Position numbers and translations under genes: made by a program. Positions 1 through 9,600 of a stretch of 64,000 bases of DNA are shown here, one piece after another. The notes under the pieces were generated by a model. That model ran no database searches. It had not been told where the DNA came from and saw only the letters and a list, made by a program, of their open reading frames with translations. Every line of letters starts with the position of its first letter. Within the stretch, counting starts at the first letter, position 1. This stretch comes from Athalassotoga sp049965695 (GTDB lineage: Bacteria > Thermotogota > Thermotogae > Mesoaciditogales > Mesoaciditogaceae): positions 1 through 64,000 of the forward strand of contig NZ_JBMFWB010000002.1 of assembly GCF_049965695.1 (NCBI RefSeq), given 5' to 3'.

Positions 1-118
1 AGACATCGAGTGTGGGGCACATGTCGGAGCGATGATTCGAAATTTGAATTTTGTTTGGTATATTTCTTTCAAAGAAGACTCCATCGTCTATACGACAGGG
101 TAGATCACTTTTTTGCAT
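1..118 (-). CDS. N-terminus of an unidentified protein (cut by window edge)
   Basis: An open frame begins with ATG at 118 and runs off the left edge, giving 39 residues (starting MQKSDLPCRIDDGVFFER). A strong ribosome binding site (AAGGTGA) sits seven bases upstream of the ATG, which is the main reason to believe it is real. It is divergent from the uridine kinase gene, with 51 bp between the two starts. I do not recognise the family from so few residues, and the remainder lies outside the window. Confidence 0.55.
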   Translation of the reverse strand, partial: MQKSDLPCRIDDGVFFERNIPNKIQISNHRSDMCPTLDV

Positions 119-120
119 AT

Positions 121-149
121 TTGTCACCTTAGGCAATACATGTTATAAT
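121..149 (+). promoter_or_regulatory. Sigma-70-type promoter for the udk operon
   Basis: TTGTCA at 121-126 and a perfect TATAAT at 144-149 are separated by 17 bp. The udk ATG follows 20 bp later with GAGGTGA between. The -35 box overlaps the Shine-Dalgarno region of the divergent gene at 1-118. Confidence 0.75.
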
Positions 150-169
150 CAGAAAAATTGAGGTGAGTT

Positions 170-781
170 ATGGGCACATTTGTCGCCATAATAGGCGGAA
201 GTGGCGCAGGGAAAACGACAGTCGCTAATAAGATAATAGAAAGGTTTTCCAATAGATCGATATGTCTTAACATGGATAGTTATTACAGAGATCTCGAACC
301 GGGAGTAGATCCAAGAAATGTCAACTTCGATGCTCCTGCCGCTTTTGATTTTGATCTTTTTCTTTCTCATCTTGTAGATTTGAAAAATGGCAAACCAATA
401 GAAGTTCCAACTTACAGTTTTGTAACTTACAGGAGAGACACGTCAAGAACCATTCACGTTGATCCGAAAGAATTGACGATAGTCGAGGGAATTCTTGTCA
501 TATACAAAAAAGAGATAAGAAAACTTTTTGATCTGGCTATCTACGTTGATGAAGATGCAGACGAAAGACTTATAAGAAGGATAGAAAGAGACACCAAGGA
601 ACGTGGCAGATCTATCGAATCCATAATTTTTCAATACAGAAGATTCGTTGCTCCAGCATTTAGAAGTTTCATAGAGCCTCAAAAATACGATTGTGATATC
701 ATCCTGCCACGAGGAGGAGAAAATCACATCGGCCTTTCGATAATAAAAGAAGCACTTGAAAGGATGCTCCAGCAGTCATGA
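170..781 (+). CDS. udk: Uridine kinase
   Basis: Cytosolic kinase of pyrimidine salvage that phosphorylates uridine/cytidine to UMP/CMP. The 203 residues match the usual length of about 205. A P-loop (GGSGAGKT) is at residues 9-16. Further family motifs follow: NMDSYYRD, the FDAPAAFD stretch with PTYSFVTYRR, and IVEGILV before the lid region rich in Arg (RRIERDTKERGR). The start is supported by GAGGTGA and the promoter just upstream. The last codons overlap the DUF501 gene (ATGA), so the two are probably translated together. A phosphoribulokinase is the only close alternative; the length and the PTYSF motif favour uridine kinase. Confidence 0.9.
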   Translation: MGTFVAIIGGSGAGKTTVANKIIERFSNRSICLNMDSYYRDLEPGVDPRNVNFDAPAAFDFDLFLSHLVDLKNGKPIEVPTYSFVTYRRDTSRTIHVDPKELTIVEGILVIYKKEIRKLFDLAIYVDEDADERLIRRIERDTKERGRSIESIIFQYRRFVAPAFRSFIEPQKYDCDIILPRGGENHIGLSIIKEALERMLQQS

Positions 782-1278
782 TTTCAAATGAAGAAATGAA
801 AATTGTAACCAATCAAATTGGAAGGGTACCTGAAAATGCGTTGAATGTCGCCAAATACTGCTCTTACGGGTTTCCGACGGTGATAAAGTCTTACCCGCTT
901 TTGGACGGGAAACCATTTCCAACCCTTTATTGGCTTACCTGTCCTTTTTTAAGGGATGAAATTTCTAAAATGGAATCCGATGGCTGGATAAAAAGGTATG
1001 AAGAGATGATTTCTAAATCTTCCGAATTTTCGAATTTACAGATAAAAGCCCATGAACTTGCAAAAAAAGACGTGATAGATCTTTTACAAGATGATGATTT
1101 GAAGATAAAATTCACAGGAGGAATGGGAGGAATAAGAAATTTTAATCATGTGAAATGTCTTCACATGCACGTTGCTTATCATCTGGGTGGAATTGAAAAT
1201 CCCGTAGGCAGATCGGTTTTATCCAAGATAAGTCAGACAGAATGTAAAAGCGGTATTTGTCTGGAATGGAGCATATAA
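778..1278 (+). CDS. DUF501 family protein
   Basis: 166 residues matching the DUF501 family, whose function is not known. Visible family hallmarks are the GxPFPTLYWLTCPFL block near residue 45-58 and the C-terminal Cys/His-rich part with VKCLHMHVAYHLGG, NPVG and a final CKSGIC. The clustered Cys and His (C in LTCPF, KCLHMH, TECKSGIC) look like a possible metal site, which is inference. It overlaps the end of udk by 4 bp and is followed after one base by glpK, so it lies inside the same operon. Confidence 0.8.
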   Translation: MISNEEMKIVTNQIGRVPENALNVAKYCSYGFPTVIKSYPLLDGKPFPTLYWLTCPFLRDEISKMESDGWIKRYEEMISKSSEFSNLQIKAHELAKKDVIDLLQDDDLKIKFTGGMGGIRNFNHVKCLHMHVAYHLGGIENPVGRSVLSKISQTECKSGICLEWSI

Positions 1279-1279
1279 A

Positions 1280-2737
1280 ATGGAATATTTTTTGATTGTG
1301 GATGAAGGAACGACAAGTACAAGGGCTATGATCTTTGATGAAGATGGAAATTTAATTTCATCTTCTAACAGGCCTTTAAAAACGATTTATCCAATTTCAG
1401 GTTGGGTTGAACAAAGTGCGGAAGAAATCTTTTCTAAAACAATCGAAGCCATGGAAGACGCAATAGATCAGTGCGGGTGTACTCCCTCAACTGTCGGTAT
1501 TACAAATCAAAGAGAAACGGTTGTTGCATGGGACTCGCAAAGTGGCCTGCCCCTTTACAACGCAATCGTCTGGCGTGATAAAAGAGGACAGGCGATGTGT
1601 GAAAGATTGAAATCGAACGGTTATGAACCTGTCGTAAGGGCAAAGACAGGATTGTTGATTGACCCTTATTTTTCGGCTTCAAAGATGTCTTGGTTGATCG
1701 ATAACGTACCTGATGTTTCTGATAGCCTCAAAAAGTCTCGCCTTAAATTTGGAACAATAGACGCTTACCTGATCTGGAAACTCACCGGAAAACACCTTAC
1801 GGAACCTTCAAACGCATCAAGAACCATGATCTACAATATAAATGAAATGAAATGGGACAAAGAACTTTCTGAAGTGTTTGGCATTCCAATGGATTCTATG
1901 CCGGAGGTCATCGATTCAAACGGTGACTTCGGCAATTCCAAATATGGGAAAATATCTTCGGTGCTTGGAGATCAACAATCTTCTTTACTTGGAAACATGT
2001 GTGTAAAAGTTGGAGATGTAAAATGTACTTATGGAACAGGGGCCTTTGTACTTGCCAATGCCGGTGGTTCAAAGAATCCTCCTTCAGACGGGCTTTTAAA
2101 AACAGTGGCATGGTCTGTAAGAGGAAAAACGGTTTACGCTTTTGAAGGATCGGTACTGTCAAGTGGTGAATCGGTAAATTGGCTTAAAAGAATTTCTTTG
2201 TTAAAAGATGAGGTTGAGATGGAAGCACTTTCAAATTTTGTAAAAAGTGACGGAATTTATTTCGTTCCGGCACTCGATGGTCTTGGTTCTCCAAGATGGC
2301 AGCCAAATGCGCGATCGCTTTTTTTGGGCATCAGTTCTTCTCATACGCGTTCGAATATCGTTAGAGCAGTTTTAGAATCGATGGCTTTTTCGGTTTCTGA
2401 AGTTATCGATACTTTTAAAAAAAGCGGTCTTGATGTTTCCAACATCAAAGTGGATGGAGGCGGATCGAAAAATTCACTTTTGATTCAGATACTTTCAAAT
2501 TCGACAAAGACAAACGTGGAAAGATCTAAATTCCATGAAATGACCGCTTACGGTGCTTTTCTTATGGCAAGGATTAAAAATGAAATTGGAGAGATAGCAA
2601 ACCTTAAAAAAGACTTTGAACTTTTTAGACCCAACGAAAACATAGATAAAATTTACCAGAGATGGAAAATGGCAGAAGAAATATCCATAAATTGGGCTAA
2701 TTTGAAAGGAGATGATGGGTATGAAACTCTACCTTGA
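1280..2737 (+). CDS. glpK: Glycerol kinase (FGGY family)
   Basis: ATP-dependent kinase making sn-glycerol 3-phosphate. The 485 residues are slightly short of the usual 495-500. The N-terminal phosphate loop reads DEGTTSTRAM (E in place of the common Q). It is followed by ITNQRET, the glycerol-contact block NAIVWRDKR, GTGAFVL, the LDGLGSPRW block and VDGGGSKNSLL near the C-terminus. These fit glycerol kinase better than xylulokinase or gluconokinase. The next gene, a small transaldolase, starts inside its last codons. No glycerol facilitator or G3P dehydrogenase is in view, so the entry route of glycerol is not shown here. Confidence 0.88.
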   Translation: MEYFLIVDEGTTSTRAMIFDEDGNLISSSNRPLKTIYPISGWVEQSAEEIFSKTIEAMEDAIDQCGCTPSTVGITNQRETVVAWDSQSGLPLYNAIVWRDKRGQAMCERLKSNGYEPVVRAKTGLLIDPYFSASKMSWLIDNVPDVSDSLKKSRLKFGTIDAYLIWKLTGKHLTEPSNASRTMIYNINEMKWDKELSEVFGIPMDSMPEVIDSNGDFGNSKYGKISSVLGDQQSSLLGNMCVKVGDVKCTYGTGAFVLANAGGSKNPPSDGLLKTVAWSVRGKTVYAFEGSVLSSGESVNWLKRISLLKDEVEMEALSNFVKSDGIYFVPALDGLGSPRWQPNARSLFLGISSSHTRSNIVRAVLESMAFSVSEVIDTFKKSGLDVSNIKVDGGGSKNSLLIQILSNSTKTNVERSKFHEMTAYGAFLMARIKNEIGEIANLKKDFELFRPNENIDKIYQRWKMAEEISINWANLKGDDGYETLP

Positions 2738-3383
2738 TTCGGCAAAAATGGATGAGATAAAAAAGGCACTTGATCTCGGATATGTGCATGGAGTAACGAC
2801 GAATCCCACCCTTTTGAAGAGAGCCGAGGTATGGAAAGAAAATAAAAGTCTTAAGTCATTTTATTCAAAGTTACTCGACATGTGTGACGGAGAGGTGTTC
2901 GCCCAAATTTCTTCCGCAAAGCCTGATGTCGTAATCGAAGCGCTTGAAAATCTCGATATGTCAAGGTTGGTGATAAAAGTGCCGTCTGTTCAAAATGGAG
3001 TCATGGCGGCAAAATCGCTCGTGGATCGCGGCTACAGTGTTTGTGCAACGGCGGTTTACACCCCATCTCAAGCGATAGTGTGGGCATCTTTGGATGTTGA
3101 TTATGTGGCCATCTATTTCAATAGAATGGAAAGTTACGGAAATGCCGCTGAAAACGTTAAAGCCATCATGAATGTCTTATCAAAATCAAGAACAAAGGTA
3201 CTCGCCGCCAGTGTCAAAACGCCAGAGCAGTTGAATTTTCTTATAGGCATAGGTATTGATTACATAACAATCGGATATGATTTGCTTGAAAAACTTATCG
3301 AATCCGATAGCAGTCAAAAGGATACAAAAACTTTCGACGAGGATATGTCGACAGTTATAAAGGCGTTTTCAAAATTAAATTGA
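2721..3383 (+). CDS. tal: Transaldolase / fructose-6-phosphate aldolase, TalC family
   Basis: Small (220 residue) class I aldolase-fold enzyme of the TalC/FSA type. The Schiff-base lysine is in LVIKVPS; GVTTNPTLL near the N-terminus and ILAASVKTPEQ-like C-terminal part (here VLAASVKTPEQ) are family hallmarks. The start is taken at 2721 because AAAGGAG at 2705-2711 lies nine bases upstream; ATGs at 2712 and 2715 are too close to it. It overlaps the end of glpK by 17 bp. The stretch after the lysine reads VAIYFNRMES, where relatives usually have a PYVGRxDD-like motif, so the substrate preference (transaldolase or F6P aldolase) cannot be settled from sequence. Confidence 0.85.
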   Translation: MKLYLDSAKMDEIKKALDLGYVHGVTTNPTLLKRAEVWKENKSLKSFYSKLLDMCDGEVFAQISSAKPDVVIEALENLDMSRLVIKVPSVQNGVMAAKSLVDRGYSVCATAVYTPSQAIVWASLDVDYVAIYFNRMESYGNAAENVKAIMNVLSKSRTKVLAASVKTPEQLNFLIGIGIDYITIGYDLLEKLIESDSSQKDTKTFDEDMSTVIKAFSKLN

Positions 3384-3386
3384 AAT

Positions 3387-3402
3387 AAGGTGATTTTTTA
3401 CG
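3387..3402 (+). promoter_or_regulatory. Ribosome binding site followed by ACG where an ATG is expected
   Basis: AAGGTGA (3387-3393) is followed by six T and then ACG at 3400-3402. The ACG is in frame with the H+-ATPase, and the frame is open from there (TAEEVVKEEKIDYQK, then the ATG at 3445). The in-frame TGA at 3391 sets the upstream limit. The ATG at 3445 has no comparable ribosome binding site. The arrangement looks like an ATG start changed to ACG, or a rare ACG start. Confidence 0.55.
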
Positions 3403-3444
3403 GCAGAAGAAGTTGTTAAAGAAGAAAAAATCGATTATCAGAAG

Positions 3445-5832
3445 ATGGAAATCGATGAGTTGGTTAAAAAACTTAACACAGACGTTAACAAAGGACTGTC
3501 GGCAAGTGAGGTTGAGACACGAATCAAGACTTACGGCTATAACGAAGTCCCTGAGAAAAAACCAAATCCATACCTGAGTTTCGGGAAAAAGTTTTGGGGA
3601 TTGACGGCATGGATGTTAGAAGCCGTTATCGTGCTATCGGTTATACTTAACAAGATGATCGATATGTACGTCATCATAGCCTTGTTACTTTTGAACGCTG
3701 TACTTGGCTTTTTTCAAGAACAACGTGCTTCAAAGGCTGTTGATGCTTTAAAACAGCAATTGCGGGTAAATGCAAGAACCTTAAGAGACGGAAAATGGCA
3801 ATTGATACCTGCACGCGAACTTGTGCCGGGTGATATAGTCAGGGTAAGGGCAGGTGATTTTGTCCCCGCGGATCTTAAACTTTTGGACGGTCAAATTGAA
3901 GTGGATCAATCTGCCTTAACTGGAGAATCTCTTACGGTTTCAAAGGCTAAATCCGATATGCTTTTTTCCGGTTCAATAGTTAAATCCGGAGAATCTAATT
4001 CACTCGTTGTGCTGACGGGAAATAAAACTTATTTCGGGAAGACAACCGAACTTGTTCAGGTTGCAAAACCACGGCTTCACACGGAAGATGTCATTTCGAC
4101 GGTTGTAAAATGGCTTTTGATAATCGTTGGTGTAGCACTTGCGGTTGCATTTGTCGTCGCAATATTTTTGGGAATAGATCTTTTTGATGTCATCACTTTG
4201 GCCCTCGTACTTTTGGCATCGTCCATTCCTGTCGCATTGCCTGCGATGTTTACGATAAGTATGGCAATAGGATCTATGGAACTTGTGAAGCGCGGAGTGC
4301 TTGTCACCAGGTTAAGTGCATCTGAAGATGCCGCAACGATGGACACGCTTTGCTCCGATAAAACTGGTACGATAACGATGAACAAACTTTCTGTGGCCGG
4401 TATCATACCGATGAATGGTGTGGATGAGAACACGGCTTTGATGTACGGTGCACTTGCTTCTCAGGAAGCAAATCATGATGCGATAGATCTTGCCTTTCTC
4501 GGTGCCGCATCCGATCGCAAAATTTCATTTGATGGATTTAAACAAAAGTCTTTTACACCGTTCGATCCGAAGACAAGAAGAACAGAGGCGATGATAGAAA
4601 AAGACGGTAAAACTTTCAAAGTCGTGAAAGGAGCCGTTAACATAATAGCCGATCTCGTCGGCGCAGATGTAAATGCGTTAAACCAGCAGACCAACGAATA
4701 CGCAATCAAAGGATACAGAACTCTTGCGGTGGCAATGGGAGAAGATGACAAATCTTTGAAAATTGTCGGTCTCGTCGCACTCTACGATATGCCAAGACCC
4801 GATGCGAAAAAATTGATAGGTGAATTGAAGAGTCTGGGGATATCCGTTAAAATGTTAACCGGCGACGCACTCCCAATAGCCAAAGAGACGGCAAGGCAGG
4901 TTGGACTTTCCGATTCCATAACCGCTTCAAAAGAATTTGAAAAATTAGTCGAAAGCGATCCGGAAAAAGCATCTGACATAGCCGAAAAAAGTGATGGCTT
5001 TGCCGAAATATATCCGCAGGACAAATATTCCATAGTTAAAAGTTTACAGAAGAGAGGCCACATAGTTGGGATGACGGGCGATGGTGTCAACGATGCTCCT
5101 TCTTTAAAACAGGCCGAAGTCGGTATAGCGGTGAACAGCGCAACGGATGTTGCAAAGGGCGCGGCAAGTGTCGTGCTGACCGGAGAAGGTTTGGGAAATA
5201 TAGTCGATCTTGTCAAGGTCGGCAGGCAAATATATCAGAGAATTTTGACGTGGATCTTCAACAAGGTTGTTAAGACCTTTCAAATAGTTGTCTTTGTCGT
5301 TGTAGCCTTTTTACTGACAGGCCGTTTCATAGTTTCCGCCTTTGACGTCGTACTTTTGCTCTTTGTCATAGATTTTGTAACACTTTCAATATCAACAGAC
5401 AACGCTCGATGGTCAAAAACACCGGATACATGGAATATAACAGGACTTGTGAAATCATCCATAATACTTGGTATACTCGTTGTACTTGAATCACTTGCCA
5501 TTCTTTACATCGGACTTGGGCCTCTTGGAATTTCTAAAGATTACGAATTACTTAAAACTTTTTCTTTCAGCATACTCTTTTATTTTGGCATGATGACCGT
5601 CTTTGTGGTAAGAGAAAGAGGCCATTTTTGGAATTCATTTCCGAGCAAATCACTTTTCTACATAACTTTAATAGACATGATAGTTGTCGCTTTGCTCGTT
5701 ACGTTTGGATTCCCTGGACTTAAGCCAATTCCAATAACCGATACGCTCATAGTTATAGGAATGTCGGCATTTTTCTCTTTTGTGATCAATGATTTTGTGA
5801 AATATTTTATTCTCAGAGGTAAAAAAGCATGA
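3445..5832 (+). CDS. P-type proton-export ATPase (type IIIA)
   Basis: Single-subunit plasma-membrane H+ pump related to archaeal and fungal P3A ATPases. In numbering from the ATG at 3445: actuator motif TGES at 159-162; phosphorylated Asp305 in CSDKTGTI; nucleotide-binding KGA at 395-397; hinge TGDGVND at 544-550. Membrane helices lie around 55-90, 220-275 (with the PVALPAMF ion-path block) and a C-terminal set after 590. It is short at the C-terminus, without the long regulatory tail of plant pumps. The ATG used here is conservative: a good ribosome binding site points to position 3400, which would add 15 residues but reads ACG. It would expel protons, which suits life at acid pH (inference). 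It follows the transaldolase by 61 bp and overlaps the HAD gene. Confidence 0.88.
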   Translation: MEIDELVKKLNTDVNKGLSASEVETRIKTYGYNEVPEKKPNPYLSFGKKFWGLTAWMLEAVIVLSVILNKMIDMYVIIALLLLNAVLGFFQEQRASKAVDALKQQLRVNARTLRDGKWQLIPARELVPGDIVRVRAGDFVPADLKLLDGQIEVDQSALTGESLTVSKAKSDMLFSGSIVKSGESNSLVVLTGNKTYFGKTTELVQVAKPRLHTEDVISTVVKWLLIIVGVALAVAFVVAIFLGIDLFDVITLALVLLASSIPVALPAMFTISMAIGSMELVKRGVLVTRLSASEDAATMDTLCSDKTGTITMNKLSVAGIIPMNGVDENTALMYGALASQEANHDAIDLAFLGAASDRKISFDGFKQKSFTPFDPKTRRTEAMIEKDGKTFKVVKGAVNIIADLVGADVNALNQQTNEYAIKGYRTLAVAMGEDDKSLKIVGLVALYDMPRPDAKKLIGELKSLGISVKMLTGDALPIAKETARQVGLSDSITASKEFEKLVESDPEKASDIAEKSDGFAEIYPQDKYSIVKSLQKRGHIVGMTGDGVNDAPSLKQAEVGIAVNSATDVAKGAASVVLTGEGLGNIVDLVKVGRQIYQRILTWIFNKVVKTFQIVVFVVVAFLLTGRFIVSAFDVVLLLFVIDFVTLSISTDNARWSKTPDTWNITGLVKSSIILGILVVLESLAILYIGLGPLGISKDYELLKTFSFSILFYFGMMTVFVVRERGHFWNSFPSKSLFYITLIDMIVVALLVTFGFPGLKPIPITDTLIVIGMSAFFSFVINDFVKYFILRGKKA

Positions 5833-6557
5833 AAAAGCCCTACATATTGTTTGATGCCGGGGGCACGCTTGTGTTCCCGGATGTTGTATGGCTTTCAGAT
5901 TTGATGAAAAGGTATGAGATAAACGTAACGACCCAGGATATATTGAAGCGTGTTTACGAGATCGATTATTTGATAGATAAAAGTATCAAAGATCGTGTTA
6001 CCCTTTTAGAAGATGGTAATTTGCTGGAGGCACTTTTTAAAGCCTTTACAAATTCTGATGAAAAAGTTAAAGAACTAAAGATCAAAACTGACAATCGTGA
6101 CAAAATTAAAAATCTATGGGCTTACACCTTTCCGTGGGTTATTCAAACAATTGAAAAACTTAAAAAAGCAGGTTATTCGATCTCCGTTATTTCAAATTCC
6201 GATGGCCGTGCATCTCAGGTACTCGAATCGATTGGACTTTCAAAATTTATGGATAAGATATACGATTCGCAAATTGTCGGCATCGAAAAGCCCGATGCCG
6301 GCATTTTCAAATTGGCATTAAAAGAATTATCACTTTCTCCTGAAGATGCCATTTTTATAGGTGATATGTTTTACACTGACATTTTAGGATCAAATCGTGC
6401 CGGAATTCCGGCGGTTCATCTTGATCCTTTTGATTTTTACAGGAATTGGCCGGGCATGAGGGTTAAAAATGTTAGCGCTGTTCCGGATTTGATCGAAAAT
6501 TCGGATTTTCGTTCTAAAGACTTTTTCCCCTTCGTTTACGATCTTAAAGAAGTTTAG
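5829..6557 (+). CDS. HAD-superfamily hydrolase
   Basis: 242 residues with HAD motifs. Motif I is FDAGGTL, with the nucleophile Asp9; the second, acid/base position is Gly, as in the FDxGGTL subgroup. Motif II is SNSDG near residue 124; a lysine in GIEKPDAGIF is motif III; IGDMFYTDILGS is motif IV. A helical cap of about 90 residues follows motif I (C1 cap). It overlaps the H+-ATPase by 4 bp (ATGA). The substrate is unknown; phosphoglycolate- or nucleotide-phosphatase-like activity is typical of the group. Confidence 0.8.
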   Translation: MKKPYILFDAGGTLVFPDVVWLSDLMKRYEINVTTQDILKRVYEIDYLIDKSIKDRVTLLEDGNLLEALFKAFTNSDEKVKELKIKTDNRDKIKNLWAYTFPWVIQTIEKLKKAGYSISVISNSDGRASQVLESIGLSKFMDKIYDSQIVGIEKPDAGIFKLALKELSLSPEDAIFIGDMFYTDILGSNRAGIPAVHLDPFDFYRNWPGMRVKNVSAVPDLIENSDFRSKDFFPFVYDLKEV

Positions 6558-6575
6558 GATATTTTTGGTACAGAT

Positions 6576-6583
6576 GATATAAT
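6576..6583 (+). promoter_or_regulatory. Extended -10 promoter before the surface/repair block
   Basis: GATATAAT containing a perfect TATAAT (6578-6583) preceded by TG two bases upstream, in a 64-bp gap. No good -35 box is visible. GAGAGGAAGG is the ribosome binding site of the next gene. Confidence 0.45.
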
Positions 6584-6621
6584 TTTTTAAAACGAATTTG
6601 AGAGGAAGGTAGATAAGAAAG

Positions 6622-9600
6622 ATGGCCACAAGTCAAGTGAAGGTATCAACGCCAAAACCCTCTATTTCCAAATTTGAGGAGTATATGCTTTATTTCATAA
6701 CGCTGTTCATTCCAATCGTCACGATAGGACCCATAACCTACGAATACAGCACACAAAAATATGCGTTTTTCACCATATTGATCTTCATGCTGTTCATCGC
6801 GGTGATCATGGAGTTCAGAAGGCAAAAGCAGATAAACGTGAATATTCCATTGCCTGCTTTAGGATGGGGACTTTTCACCATCGCAACAGCACTGTCTTTG
6901 ATAAGTGTTATGATAGAAAACATGCCTTATTTGAGATTCTCGGGCATGTGGGTGCTTTACTTTGCGATGACTTTTCTGTTTGTAATCTACCTTGCAAATC
7001 GAGTTAAAGACAAGAGAATAATGATAAATATCCTTGGAATGCTTTTGATAAGTGCGGCATTCATAGTAGTGGATTCTTTCTTGAATTTCTATGCTGGATG
7101 GGATATATGGCTCGGTCACATAGGAAATCCTTATTCAAGGGATAACGTAAGGGCAACAATAGGAAACCCTGACTTTGTTCCAGATTACTTGGGTGTTTTG
7201 CTTTTTGTTGCCATTTATTTCATTACCTCAAAAACACTCGGTTTTGACACTTCCAAAAACAAAGATAAAACTTACAGGCGTTTGGTGATAATCAAAACCC
7301 TTGCCACCATAGAAGCGATATCAATGGTGGCAGTCATAATATTCTCTCAAACACGTGGCGTCTTCATAGCGATTCCTTTGTCTCTTGTGTTTTTCGCTTT
7401 GCTTTACACTTATTACCAAAATTTCAAAGTTAAAAAAGAAAACATTTCAAAAAATGTTGATGAAATAGCGAAAAGATCTCAGAAACTTTCAATAATCTTG
7501 CTGATCGTCTTTGTGATAGCATCTTTGATCGAGATATTTCTTTACTCAATACCGGGGCCGTTTAACGGAAATTCCTTTTCTGTGACCGGTAGGGTTACTT
7601 CTTCAACATCGGCCCTTTCAAACGGTGGAACTGCCCAGCAAAGATTCCTTGCATGGTGGGCATCGGTTTATCAATGGAAGGATCATCCGATAATAGGTCA
7701 GGGGCTCGGTACTTACAGAATAGATTTCATACATTATCTTGGAGTTTCGATAGAGCACCATCCAAGTCTTATAGTTGCATGGAACAACTTCATGAAGGCA
7801 CACAACGATTACGTTCAATTGCTTGGAGAAACAGGCATTGCCGGCATTTTGACTTTGGCTTTTGCCCTTGGCACGCTTTTGTGGTTTGTTTTAAGAGTTA
7901 TAAAAAAGAAGGACTCCGACGATGCACTCTTGATGATGCTTATGGCAACAGGATCAATGGTCACTTTGATAACGAGTATGTATTCTTTTGCAGAACATCT
8001 TATGCCCGATTCGATGACACTTACCATATTGCTATCTTTTCTCGTATCAGATTACTTTAACAAAGATGGAGATCTTACATGGAAAGTGATCTTGAACAAA
8101 GCGAAATTCGTCGCTGCAGGCATTTCTTCTTTGATTGTCTCTGCAGGAGTGATGATTTTGATGAACATGTATTTTGTCAGTGAAGTTTATTTTCTTTACG
8201 GGAACACAAATTATCAATACATAAGCGCTTATCAAAACGCAGCATCGCAGGCAAACAATCAATTGAATTCCGTCAACACCGAAATAAACAATTTAAAATC
8301 ATACAGTGGAAATTATTCGTATTTGAATCCGCAAACTTACGTTCAGTCAAAACTTCAACAGTTACTCGCTTCAAATCCAAATTTGAACCAAACTCAGGCC
8401 TCACTTCAACTTGAATCTCAAAGACAGCAAGAATATAACCAGATAATGAATCAGTTGAATTCGAATCTTCAAAGCATTCAGACGGCTATAAATCAATTCA
8501 ACACTTACGAAACGACATCTTACGATGGGGCAAAGTACGATTTTCTCCATTCAGTTGAATGGGACAACACCTACGGTACGTCCGAATTTTACCTTGGCTT
8601 GCTTGCAACTTTCCCGCAAAGAGATCAAGAGATAATAAACCAGTTAAACAAGGCTCTTTCATCGGGATCCACATCGGCACAACTTAACGTTTTAAAAGAT
8701 CTCTTTTACGGTAAAAATGATATAACCCAGTACATCCATCCTAACTTCAAAAATCTCAATTACAAGGGTGACTACGATCTCATAGCAAGTATGGTCAATT
8801 CGGGAATTCCACTTGTAGATCTCTGGAACACACTTAACATAAACCAGATTGTTCAAATGCAGATGTACCAGGACGGAATAGATTATCTCAAAACTTCTTT
8901 GCAATCCTTTGCCGAGAAGAATTCTTACAGACTTATAGGCCAATTCTCAGCACTTCTATCGAGCATGAACAGATCTCAGGCATCAACATATCAGGATGCA
9001 ATGAGCAAGTATCCTCAATTCAAATCACAATTTGAATCTTTGATAAAGACCCACGATCAACTTGCACAGGATGCATTCAATCAAATGGAAAACTGGTACG
9101 ATCAATTGATATTCATCCTGCCAGGTGGCTGGAACAGGTACTCCGGATGGAATCAAATTTACGCAGAATACATAAACAACGTTTTACAAAATGCGCCTCT
9201 TGATGCAACAACTTATGCCAAGATAAAAGAAATTGCCGGAAAATACGTCTGGATAGGATACTACATGCAAAAAACGTACTGGGCAATTCCTTTGAACACT
9301 ATGGATATTTTCACCTCTTTGGCACAGGATTTCATAAACAAACAGATGTATTCCGAAGCACTGACAACCGTAAATGATACTTTGTCCATTTTCAAACCTG
9401 CTTACGAGTGGAATGTCGCAGATTTGAACAGATACAAAGGAGATACCAACACATACAACGAAGCGCAAAATTTCATAACTCAATATCAGGCACTTCAGAC
9501 AAAACGTACCCAGTTCCTTTCGCAGTTAAAGGCAGTTTACGAATATGCCTTTACCAACCCGACTCAGCAGGCAACGGCACAAACATATCTTAACGATTGG

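Noticed and set aside
5829..6557. Inactive HAD protein because the second Asp of motif I is Gly
   Set aside because: The FDxGGTL form is common in working HAD proteins, and the other motifs are intact.
7653..8060. 135-codon plus-strand frame inside the O-antigen-ligase-like gene
   Set aside because: Alternative frame of a clear membrane protein, with composition unlike a real protein.
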